Of a stretch of DNA of 64,000 nucleotides, positions 7,519 to 15,207 are shown in pieces (the stretch's first letter is position 1; each line of letters begins with the position of its first letter). The notes below the pieces were generated by a model that saw nothing but the letters and a program-made list of their open reading frames with translations, did no database searches and was not told the origin of the DNA. Origin of the DNA: Paenarthrobacter nicotinovorans (GTDB taxonomy: Bacteria > Actinomycetota > Actinomycetes > Actinomycetales > Micrococcaceae); NCBI RefSeq assembly GCF_007670255.1, contig NZ_SZVS01000001.1, positions 186,001 to 250,000 of the forward strand, written 5' to 3'. Both the position numbers and the translations under genes were made by a program.

Positions 7519-10302
7519 GTGAGTGAAACAACCAAACCGGACCAGATTCCAACGGCCCAGGCTGCTGCAGTTGCCACAGCACCCGCCCCCTCTGCCACAA
7601 CATCCAGCAGTACCACGGGGGAGGGTCGGCCCAGGTTGCTGGTCCTGGACGGCCACTCCATGGCTTTCCGGGCTTTCTACGCCCTTCCTGCCGAGAATTT
7701 CTCGACCGCCCGTGGTCAGCACACCAACGCCGTGCACGGTTTTACGTCCATGCTGATCAACCTGATCAAGGACCAGAAGCCCACCCACGTCGCCGTCGCC
7801 TTTGACGTCTCGGACGACACGACCTTCCGGAAGGCGGAGTACAGCGAATACAAGGGCGGCCGCAACGCCACGCCCGCGGAGTTCGCCGGGCAGATCGGCC
7901 TCATCGCCCGGGTGATGGAGGCATGGGGCATCAAGACCATCGCCATGCCCGGATACGAAGCTGACGATGTCCTCGCGACCCTTGCTTCGCAGGCCGACGC
8001 TGCCGGTTTCGAAGTACTTCTGGTTTCCGGCGACCGGGATGCCTTCCAGCTGATCAACGACAACGTTTTTGTGCTCTACCCCAAGCAAGGTGTCAGCAAC
8101 ATTCCCAAGATGGACGCAGCAGCCATCGAAGAAAAGTACTTCGTCAAGCCCGGCCTGTACTCAGACCTCGCCGCGCTGGTCGGGGAGTCCGCTGACAACC
8201 TTCCGGGCGTGCCCGGTGTCGGCCCCAAGACGGCGGCCAAATGGATCAACCTCTACGGAGGCCTTGAAGGAATCCTGGAAAACCTTGATTCCATCGGGGG
8301 CAAGGTGGGCGGGGCGCTCAAAGAGAACCTGGAAAACGTCAAGCGCAACCGCCGGCTGAACCAATTGCTCACCGACTTGGACCTTCCGATCACTTTGGAA
8401 GACCTCCACGAGCCGCGCCCGGACCGGCAGGCCATCGAGGAACTCTTTGAGGAGCTTGAGTTCCGGACCCTTCGTACGAGGCTGTTCGATCTGTACGGGG
8501 ATGACACAGCAGGGGCTGCACCCGACACCATCGATGCCCCTGAGTTTGACACGCTCACGGGTTCCCAGGAACTGGAGGCGTTTTTCGCCGCCGGTTCCGG
8601 GGTGCGGTCCGCCCTTGCCGTCCAGCTTGTCCCGGGCCGCATCGGCGACGATGCCAGCGCCCTGGCAGTCGTTCGTGCCAACGGGGCAGCCTACATTGAG
8701 CTGACCGGCCTGGATGCAGCGGCTGAGGACATACTGGCCCGCTGGCTGCGCGATCCCGAAGAAGCCAAGGTGCTCCACGAGTTCAAATCGGCACTCAAGG
8801 CCCTGCACAACCGCGGTCTGGGCCTCGAGGGGGTTGTGGATGACACGTCCATCTCCGGCTACCTGATCCAGCCCGACCGCCGCAGCTACGATCTCGCCGA
8901 ACTCGCACAAGTACACCTCAAGATCGCCTTGGGCCCTGCGGCCGCCCAGTCCGGACAGCTGGAACTTGACCTGTCCGGTGAAACGGACCAGGCCGCGGCT
9001 GCAGCGTTGGTGCAGCATGCCGCCGTCGTGCTGGCCCTCAGCAAACACTTCGAAAAGGAACTGGCGGACCGCAACGCCGATGCCCTCCTGACCACTCTGG
9101 AGCTTCCGGTGGCGCGCGTCCTCGCGCAGATGGAACTGACAGGCATCTTCGTCTCCCAGGAGCGGATGGATGAGCAGCTGGCAGATCTGACGAAGGTGAT
9201 CGAAACTGCCCAGGAGCAGGCTTACGCCGCCATCGGCCATGAGGTCAACCTGGGCTCGCCCAAGCAGCTGCAGACTGTGCTCTTTGAGGAACTGGGACTG
9301 CCCAAGACCAAGAAGATCAAGTCCGGTTACACCACCGATGCCGCCTCTCTTAAGGCGTTGCTGGAGAAGACCGGCCACGAATTCCTGGTCCAGCTCATGG
9401 CGCACCGGGAGTCCTCCAAGCTGGCCCAGATGGTGGAAACCTTGAAAAAGTCAGTTGCCGACGATGGGCGGATCCACACCACCTACGCGCAGAACATCGC
9501 CGCCACGGGCCGTATCTCGTCCAACAACCCAAACCTGCAAAACATCCCCGTCCGCAGCGAAGAAGGCCGACGCGTCCGGGGCATCTTTGTGGTCAGCGAA
9601 GGCTATGAGTGCTTGTTGTCCGCTGACTATTCCCAGATCGAAATGCGCATCATGGCGCACCTTTCCGGGGACGAGGCCCTGATCCAGGCGTACCGTGACG
9701 GTGAAGACCTGCACCGCTTCGTGGGATCGCGGATCTTCAATGTGGAGCCCGCAGAAGTCACCAGTGCCATGCGTTCCAAGGTGAAGGCGATGTCCTACGG
9801 CTTGGCCTATGGGCTCACGTCCTTCGGGCTGTCCAAACAGCTGGAAATCTCCGTGGATGAGGCCCGGACGCTTATGAAGGACTACTTCGACCGCTTCGGT
9901 GGCGTACGGGATTACCTGCGGGGCGTCGTGGACCAAGCCAGGACCGATGGCTACACCGCCACCATTGAAGGCCGCCGGCGCTACCTCCCGGACCTGACCA
10001 GCACCAACCGCCAGGCCCGCGAAGCAGCCGAGCGGATCGCCTTGAACTCGCCGATCCAGGGCTCCGCCGCGGACCTCATCAAGCGCGCCATGCTGGGCGT
10101 TTCAGCCGAGCTCGCCAGCCAGGGACTTCAGTCACGCATGCTGCTGCAGGTCCATGACGAACTCGTCCTGGAAGTGGCTCCTGGAGAGCGGGAGGCGGTG
10201 GAGAAGCTGGTCGTCGAGCAGATGGGTTCGGCAGCGGACCTGTCGGTTCCGCTCGATGTCCAGATCGGCGTCGGTTCCAGCTGGTACGAGGCCGGGCACT
10301 AG
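7519..10302 (+). CDS. polA: DNA polymerase I
   Basis: A 927-residue repair and replication polymerase. After an Ala/Thr-rich N-terminal extension (about 1-35), the 5'-3' exonuclease domain begins at LLVLDGHSMAFRAFYALP. The middle domain corresponds to the 3'-5' exonuclease fold but lacks the DxE, NxxxD and YxxxD catalytic residues, so proofreading is probably absent. The polymerase domain has motif A (DYSQIEMR, about D703), motif B (RSKVKAMSYGLAYG) and motif C (VHDE, about D880). I chose GTG 7519 because the open frame upstream overlaps the thioesterase gene on the other strand. Confidence 0.95.
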   Translation: MSETTKPDQIPTAQAAAVATAPAPSATTSSSTTGEGRPRLLVLDGHSMAFRAFYALPAENFSTARGQHTNAVHGFTSMLINLIKDQKPTHVAVAFDVSDDTTFRKAEYSEYKGGRNATPAEFAGQIGLIARVMEAWGIKTIAMPGYEADDVLATLASQADAAGFEVLLVSGDRDAFQLINDNVFVLYPKQGVSNIPKMDAAAIEEKYFVKPGLYSDLAALVGESADNLPGVPGVGPKTAAKWINLYGGLEGILENLDSIGGKVGGALKENLENVKRNRRLNQLLTDLDLPITLEDLHEPRPDRQAIEELFEELEFRTLRTRLFDLYGDDTAGAAPDTIDAPEFDTLTGSQELEAFFAAGSGVRSALAVQLVPGRIGDDASALAVVRANGAAYIELTGLDAAAEDILARWLRDPEEAKVLHEFKSALKALHNRGLGLEGVVDDTSISGYLIQPDRRSYDLAELAQVHLKIALGPAAAQSGQLELDLSGETDQAAAAALVQHAAVVLALSKHFEKELADRNADALLTTLELPVARVLAQMELTGIFVSQERMDEQLADLTKVIETAQEQAYAAIGHEVNLGSPKQLQTVLFEELGLPKTKKIKSGYTTDAASLKALLEKTGHEFLVQLMAHRESSKLAQMVETLKKSVADDGRIHTTYAQNIAATGRISSNNPNLQNIPVRSEEGRRVRGIFVVSEGYECLLSADYSQIEMRIMAHLSGDEALIQAYRDGEDLHRFVGSRIFNVEPAEVTSAMRSKVKAMSYGLAYGLTSFGLSKQLEISVDEARTLMKDYFDRFGGVRDYLRGVVDQARTDGYTATIEGRRRYLPDLTSTNRQAREAAERIALNSPIQGSAADLIKRAMLGVSAELASQGLQSRMLLQVHDELVLEVAPGEREAVEKLVVEQMGSAADLSVPLDVQIGVGSSWYEAGH

Positions 10303-10331
10303 CCTGCGTCACGCAATTCCTTGATCGCTTC

Positions 10332-10363
10332 GGGGCGCGCCGCCGTGATGGTGGCGCGCCCCC
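10332..10363 (+). terminator. hairpin after polA
   Basis: A 10-bp perfect stem GGGGCGCGCC (10332-10341) / GGCGCGCCCC (10353-10362) with an 11-base loop, 30 bases past the polA stop and just before the next -10 box. There is no T-run. Confidence 0.5.
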
Positions 10364-10374
10364 AGGCGTCTGGC

Positions 10375-10380
10375 TAGGCT
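10375..10380 (+). promoter_or_regulatory. -10 box for Eis-like gene
   Basis: TAGGCT ends 7 bases before GTG 10388. No ribosome-binding site is visible, so the transcript is probably leaderless. Confidence 0.5.
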
Positions 10381-10387
10381 CGAAGGC

Positions 10388-11701
10388 GTGGCTGATTCCA
10401 AGGAACACAACACCGCAAAATATTCCGTCCAAAGATTCCCCGTTGTTGCTGATCGCAATGATGCGGCGTATGACCGTTCAACCCGTTGGGTGCAGGCAGT
10501 GTCCCACGGGTTCCACCAGCAGCGGCGGGACGACGAGTACCTCGCCAAGACCTTGGCGGCTTACCAAACAGACAAGCGTGAGCTGACCGGGGTCTACGTC
10601 ACAGGCCAGGTGCCAGAGCATTCGCTCGCTGCCGACGTCCCCGTGGCAACCTACGCCACTATGCGCAAGACGCTGAACATTGGCTTTGGGCGCACGCTCG
10701 AGTCCAACCTGATTACGTCCGTGACGGTCCGCGGTACCCACCGACGCAACGGAATCCTGCGGGGAATGATCACCGCGGACTTGGAAGGTGCCAAGGAGGA
10801 CGGCCTTGCCATGGCGGCACTGACCGCTTCCGAAGGTTCCATTTATGGACGGTTCGGCTTCGGTGTCGCCACCTTTGAACGCAGCATCACGGTGGACATC
10901 GGACCGCGCTTCCGGCTCAAGGGGCAGGCTTCGGGGACTGTTGAAGTCGCAGACCCGTCTGTCCTCCTGGACGTGGCGCCGCAGGTCTTTGCCAAGGTCC
11001 ACCACCTTTCACCCGGATCCGTGGACCGGCAGGAGTATTACAGGCTTGTTGCATCAGGGTCGATCGGCCACGACGGCAAGGCCGATCCCTCAGTCCGCGC
11101 GGCACTGCACTACGACCCGTCCGGTACTTTGGACGGCTACGTCTCCTACCGTTTCAAAGGCTGGGACCACAAGCCGTACACCATGGAAATTGTGGATCTC
11201 GTGGCGGCAAGCAACGCGGCGTACCTGGACCTCTGGCGCTTCCTGGGAAGCATCGACCTGATCGAGCAAGTGACCTGGCTGGAAGCTCCCGTGGACGATC
11301 CTTTGGCGTGGGCGCTCGACGATCCCCGGTGCATCGGGTCCTCTGACGTCCGTGACATGCTGTGGCTCAGGATCCTCGATGCCAAGGCAGCGTTGGAGGC
11401 CAGAAGCTTCCCCGTCTCCGACCGCTTGGTAATGCAGGTTACGGACTCCCTGGCTTTGGCGGAGGGCACCTGGGTTCTGGAGTCCGACGGCGGTGCTGCC
11501 GCCGTCGTCAATGACGCCACGGGACTGACGCCTGACCTCAGCCTGGACGTGGCCGACCTCGCTTCCATCTACCTGGGCGCGGTATCGCCCGTCACGCTCG
11601 CCGCCGCCGGCCGTATCCGCGAGCACACACCAGGATCGGCCTTCCGGGCGCAGCAATTGTTCACAGTGGAACGCCCGGCCCACTGTCTGACACACTTCTA
11701 A
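10388..11701 (+). CDS. Eis-like GNAT acetyltransferase
   Basis: A 437-residue protein with the Eis layout: an N-terminal GNAT domain (about 20-160), a second GNAT-like domain with the conserved KGWDHKPYTMEIVDLV block (about 255-270), and a C-terminal sterol-carrier-like domain (about 325-437) ending in a free carboxylate Phe, which acts as general base in characterised Eis enzymes. The acetyl-CoA loop region SEGSIYGRFGFG is present near 143-154. Mycobacterial Eis acetylates aminoglycosides and other amines; the natural substrate here is unknown. Start GTG 10388. Confidence 0.85.
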   Translation: MADSKEHNTAKYSVQRFPVVADRNDAAYDRSTRWVQAVSHGFHQQRRDDEYLAKTLAAYQTDKRELTGVYVTGQVPEHSLAADVPVATYATMRKTLNIGFGRTLESNLITSVTVRGTHRRNGILRGMITADLEGAKEDGLAMAALTASEGSIYGRFGFGVATFERSITVDIGPRFRLKGQASGTVEVADPSVLLDVAPQVFAKVHHLSPGSVDRQEYYRLVASGSIGHDGKADPSVRAALHYDPSGTLDGYVSYRFKGWDHKPYTMEIVDLVAASNAAYLDLWRFLGSIDLIEQVTWLEAPVDDPLAWALDDPRCIGSSDVRDMLWLRILDAKAALEARSFPVSDRLVMQVTDSLALAEGTWVLESDGGAAAVVNDATGLTPDLSLDVADLASIYLGAVSPVTLAAAGRIREHTPGSAFRAQQLFTVERPAHCLTHF

Positions 11702-11769
11702 CGGCGGCACGTGTAGTCGGTGCTGCAACACATCAAAATCACATAGCAACAACGTCAGTAAGGACATCC

Positions 11770-12720
11770 ATGGGGGATTCCAAGCGGCGGCCATTGGCCG
11801 GCCGGCGATCAGTGCTGCTTGGAATGGCAGGCTTGGCGACAGCTGTTTTGGCCGGATGCGCCGAAGCGGGAAGCGGAAACGTCCCACCGGCACCGGAGCA
11901 AGACGTGGCAGCGGAGCACCGGCGGCCTTCAGGACCTGCCACGCCGCCGCCCTCCATCGCCGCCAAGTCCAGCGAGCAGGCCGCAGCCGCACGGGCCCAG
12001 CCGACGCCAAGGCCCCTGGTGCTGCCCAGCAAAGGGACAGTCGTGGCGGAGTTCGCGGGCAGGAAACCCCAGGAATGGGGCCTGCATGTCACAGGCGTCG
12101 TCAATGACGCTCCTTCCAAGCAGGCCGCGCTGACGTTCGATGCCTGCGGCGGACCGGGTGGTTCGGACTGCGACCACGAACTGCTGCGGACCCTGCGTCG
12201 GCTCAACGTTCCAGCGACCCTCTTCGTCAACAGCCGCTGGATCCGTGCCAATCAAGCACTTGCCGCCGAGTTGGCGGCCGATCCGTTGTTCGAACTTGCC
12301 AACCACGGCACCTCGCACCTGCCCTTATCCGTGAACGGGAGGTCCGCTTACGGCATCGTCGGAACAGCCAATGTTCCGGCGGCGTATGACGAACTCGCCG
12401 GCAACCAGCAATCCATGTTCGACACTTTCGGGAAGACGCCACGGTTCTTCCGACCCGGGACGGCGTTTTACGACGACGTTACGGCAGCCATGACACGCAG
12501 GCTCGGAATGTTGCCGGTGAATTTCACGATCAATGGCGACGGCGGAGCAACGTTTCCGGCGGCCACCGTCGCCGCCGAGGTGGGCCGGGTCGGCCCCGGG
12601 GATATCGTCATTTCACACTTCAACAAACCGGCGGGTGCGACTGCGGAAGGCTACGCCCGCATCCTCCCACGGCTGCTGGACAAGGGTATTTCCTTTGGCC
12701 GTCTCGGGGACATCTTGTAG
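11770..12720 (+). CDS. polysaccharide deacetylase-family lipoprotein
   Basis: A 316-residue exported lipoprotein. The signal has a twin arginine (GRRSVLLGMAGLATA, residues 11-25) and a lipobox VLAGC (Cys30), so Tat export is likely. A Pro/Ala linker follows. The NodB-type domain starts at ALTFDACGG (about 120-128; metal-binding Asp in FDACGG) and carries the NHGTSHLPL block with the two zinc histidines. The likely role is deacetylation of cell-wall or surface glycan. Start ATG 11770 has AAGGA 5 bases upstream. Confidence 0.85.
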   Translation: MGDSKRRPLAGRRSVLLGMAGLATAVLAGCAEAGSGNVPPAPEQDVAAEHRRPSGPATPPPSIAAKSSEQAAAARAQPTPRPLVLPSKGTVVAEFAGRKPQEWGLHVTGVVNDAPSKQAALTFDACGGPGGSDCDHELLRTLRRLNVPATLFVNSRWIRANQALAAELAADPLFELANHGTSHLPLSVNGRSAYGIVGTANVPAAYDELAGNQQSMFDTFGKTPRFFRPGTAFYDDVTAAMTRRLGMLPVNFTINGDGGATFPAATVAAEVGRVGPGDIVISHFNKPAGATAEGYARILPRLLDKGISFGRLGDIL

Positions 12721-12734
12721 CCATAGCACTGCTT

Positions 12735-12764
12735 TTGACCCTTCTTTGCCCTTGCGACTAGAAT
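12735..12764 (+). promoter_or_regulatory. rpsA promoter
   Basis: -35 TTGACC (12735-12740) and -10 TAGAAT (12759-12764) with an 18-base spacer form one of the best vegetative promoters in the window. Transcription would start near 12771, giving a leader of about 140 bases. Confidence 0.75.
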
Positions 12765-12841
12765 AAACGGGCGTGTACTACGTGCATGCATCCATTTTGT
12801 ACTAATCCACAAATCAGGATGACCCGGCTATGTGCCGTGTT

Positions 12842-12865
12842 CTGCCGTCCGGACCCGGACGGCAG
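12842..12865 (+). promoter_or_regulatory. rpsA leader hairpin
   Basis: A perfect 10-bp stem CTGCCGTCCG (12842-12851) / CGGACGGCAG (12856-12865) with a GACC tetraloop, ending 45 bases before the rpsA ATG. No T-run follows, so it is not a standard terminator. It may be a translational autoregulatory site for S1. Confidence 0.6.
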
Positions 12866-12910
12866 CGGTTTGCCTGACCGACTTACTATCCACAACGGAG
12901 CCCCTACTAC

Positions 12911-14386
12911 ATGACCATCACCTCCACCGAGAAGCCCGGTACCCCCGTAGTCGCCATTAACGACATCGGTACCGCTGAGGACTTCCTCGCAGCTGTCGAC
13001 GCCACCATCAAGTACTTCAACGACGGAGACCTCGTCGAAGGTACCGTCGTCAAGGTCGACCGCGACGAAGTTCTGCTCGACATCGGTTACAAGACCGAAG
13101 GTGTCATCCCTTCCCGTGAGCTTTCCATCAAGCACGACGTCGACCCCGGCGAAGTTGTTGCTGTTGGCGACCAGGTCGAAGCCCTGGTTCTCACCAAGGA
13201 AGACAAAGAAGGCCGTCTGATCCTCTCCAAGAAGCGTGCTCAGTACGAGCGTGCCTGGGGCGACATCGAGAAGGTCAAGGAAGAAGACGGCGTCGTTACC
13301 GGTACCGTCATCGAGGTTGTCAAGGGTGGCCTCATCCTGGACATCGGCCTGCGCGGCTTCCTGCCCGCATCCCTCGTCGAGATGCGTCGCGTCCGCGACC
13401 TCGCTCCGTACATCGGTCAGCAGATCGAAGCCAAGATCATCGAGCTCGACAAGAACCGCAACAACGTTGTTCTGTCCCGCCGTGCATGGCTCGAGCAGAC
13501 CCAGTCCGAGGTCCGCTCCACGTTCCTCAACAAGCTGGAAAAGGGCCAGGTCCGCCCCGGTGTTGTTTCCTCCATCGTCAACTTCGGTGCATTCGTGGAC
13601 CTTGGCGGCGTAGACGGCCTCGTCCACGTTTCCGAGCTCTCCTGGAAGCACATCGACCACCCGTCCGAGGTTGTCGAGGTTGGCCAGGAAGTCACCGTCG
13701 AGGTCCTCGAAGTGGATCTGGACCGCGAGCGTGTCTCCCTGTCGCTCAAGGCTACGCAGGAAGACCCGTGGCAGACCTTCGCCCGCACCCACGCCCTCGG
13801 TCAGGTTGTTCCGGGTAAGGTCACCAAGCTGGTTCCGTTCGGTGCATTCGTTCGCGTCGAAGACGGCATCGAAGGCCTCGTTCACATCTCCGAGCTGGCT
13901 GTCCGCCACGTTGAGCTCGCCGAGCAGGTTGTCTCCGTTGGCGACGAACTGTTCGTCAAGGTCATCGACATCGACCTCGAGCGTCGCCGCATCTCCCTCT
14001 CCCTCAAGCAGGCCAACGAGGGCGTTGACGCAGACAGCACCGAGTTCGATCCCGCTCTGTACGGCATGGCCGCTGAGTACGACGAAGAGGGCAACTACAA
14101 GTACCCTGAGGGCTTCGACCCCGAGTCGAACGAATGGCTCGAAGGCTACGAAGCACAGCGTGCCGCTTGGGAGCAGCAGTACGCTGACGCCCAGACCCGC
14201 TGGGAAGCCCACAAGAAGCAGGTTGCCCAGCACGCTGCCGATGACGCTGCAGCTGCAACGTCCGGTGAAAGCGACTCCGGCGCTACCAGCTACTCCTCGG
14301 AGCCTGCTGCTGCTGAGTCGAACGCCGGCACCCTGGCATCCGACGAAGCCCTCGCCGCACTGCGCGAGAAGCTGACCGGCAACTAA
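12911..14386 (+). CDS. rpsA: 30S ribosomal protein S1
   Basis: A 491-residue RNA-binding ribosomal protein with four S1 (OB-fold) repeats at about residues 40-110, 127-195, 213-283 and 298-370. Repeats three and four are the closest (FGAFVDLGGVDGLVHVSELS and FGAFVRVEDGIEGLVHISEL). A long acidic/Ala-rich tail follows. The four-repeat form is usual in actinobacteria, against six in enterics. Codon use is strongly biased to preferred C-ending codons, as expected for high expression. It is transcribed alone between a strong promoter and a strong terminator. Confidence 0.97.
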   Translation: MTITSTEKPGTPVVAINDIGTAEDFLAAVDATIKYFNDGDLVEGTVVKVDRDEVLLDIGYKTEGVIPSRELSIKHDVDPGEVVAVGDQVEALVLTKEDKEGRLILSKKRAQYERAWGDIEKVKEEDGVVTGTVIEVVKGGLILDIGLRGFLPASLVEMRRVRDLAPYIGQQIEAKIIELDKNRNNVVLSRRAWLEQTQSEVRSTFLNKLEKGQVRPGVVSSIVNFGAFVDLGGVDGLVHVSELSWKHIDHPSEVVEVGQEVTVEVLEVDLDRERVSLSLKATQEDPWQTFARTHALGQVVPGKVTKLVPFGAFVRVEDGIEGLVHISELAVRHVELAEQVVSVGDELFVKVIDIDLERRRISLSLKQANEGVDADSTEFDPALYGMAAEYDEEGNYKYPEGFDPESNEWLEGYEAQRAAWEQQYADAQTRWEAHKKQVAQHAADDAAAATSGESDSGATSYSSEPAAAESNAGTLASDEALAALREKLTGN

Positions 14387-14422
14387 TTCCGCCTCCCTCA
14401 CGGGATGTGCTGAATAGCCAAC

Positions 14423-14462
14423 AAAGGACCCCTGCCTTCGGGCAGGGGTCCTTTGTGTTTTT
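14423..14462 (+). terminator. rpsA intrinsic terminator
   Basis: A 14-bp perfect stem (14423-14436 / 14441-14454) closed by a TTCG tetraloop and followed by a T-rich run to 14462. Confidence 0.9.
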
Positions 14463-14495
14463 AGCTTTGGGGTCTTTAACTCTTTGGCCTGCTCT

Positions 14496-15185
14496 TCAGG
14501 CAGGAAGGTCAATCCATTCGGTACCTTCAGGCCTGAGGAGCGAGTTCCCTGCCGTCAGTGCCGCCACCCGCGCGTGGGCCTCCGCGACAACCCCCGGTTC
14601 ATCCGCAACCGCTATCCGAAGGACGGCGTGCCGGGCCTCGTACCGAGTCTCTGCCATAACGTAGCCCGCGTTGCGGAGCTCGTTGTCCAAACGCCCTGCA
14701 TCCGCGTGGGAAACCTCGATGCCGCACAAACGCAGCCTTTGGCGCTGGACCAGGGGAGCGAGGTCCAGCGCCGCTGAAACCGATTCGGAGTAGGCCCGAA
14801 CCAGGCCGCCCGCACCCAGCAGGATCCCGCCGAAATAGCGGACGACGACGACGGCGACGTCGCTGAGGTCCGTCACCCCTGGCGTTGATTCGCGTTTGAT
14901 CAGTGCTTCAAGCATCGGTATGCCCGCAGTCCCGGAAGGTTCACCGTCGTCACTGGATCGTTGGATCATCCGGTCCGGGCCGATCACGAACGCCGAGCAA
15001 TGGTGCCGCGCGTCATGGAACTCGCGCCTTAGGCCGGCCACAAGATCGCGAGCGGTGTGCTCGTCGCCCGACCGGCGCAGGACGGTGATGAAGCGCGAGC
15101 GTCGGATCTCCAGTTCATGCCGGAAATCCGGGCCTGCGGCCAGAGTGGTGTACCTGGTCGCACGGGTCTCATCCTCAATTTCCAC
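14496..15185 (-). CDS. YigZ/IMPACT family protein
   Basis: A 229-residue protein of the UPF0029 (IMPACT/YigZ) family. The N-terminal domain holds the signature DDGEPSGTAGIPMLEAL (about 79-95) and VVVVRYFGGILLGAGGLVRAY (about 110-130, split here only by description). A C-terminal ferredoxin-like domain (about 145-229) completes the YigZ form. The eukaryotic relative IMPACT inhibits GCN2 kinase, but the bacterial role is unknown. Start GTG 15185, with a -10 TAGACT 6 bases upstream on the minus strand. Confidence 0.88.
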   Translation of the reverse strand: MEIEDETRATRYTTLAAGPDFRHELEIRRSRFITVLRRSGDEHTARDLVAGLRREFHDARHHCSAFVIGPDRMIQRSSDDGEPSGTAGIPMLEALIKRESTPGVTDLSDVAVVVVRYFGGILLGAGGLVRAYSESVSAALDLAPLVQRQRLRLCGIEVSHADAGRLDNELRNAGYVMAETRYEARHAVLRIAVADEPGVVAEAHARVAALTAGNSLLRPEGTEWIDLPA

Positions 15186-15191
15186 CGCTTC

Positions 15192-15201
15192 AGTCTAGTG
15201 T
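15192..15201. promoter_or_regulatory. overlapping divergent -10 boxes, yigZ and coaE
   Basis: Between the two start codons there are only 22 bases. TAGTGT (15196-15201) lies 6 bases before the coaE GTG, and TAGACT on the minus strand (complement of 15192-15197) lies 6 bases before the yigZ-family GTG. The two hexamers share the bases TA at 15196-15197. Confidence 0.6.
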
Positions 15202-15207
15202 TGAGGG

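Noticed and set aside
12758..14512. A 584-codon open frame antisense to rpsA.
   Set aside because: It mirrors the rpsA codon bias (C-ending codons read in reverse), shows no domain, and runs through the rpsA promoter and terminator.
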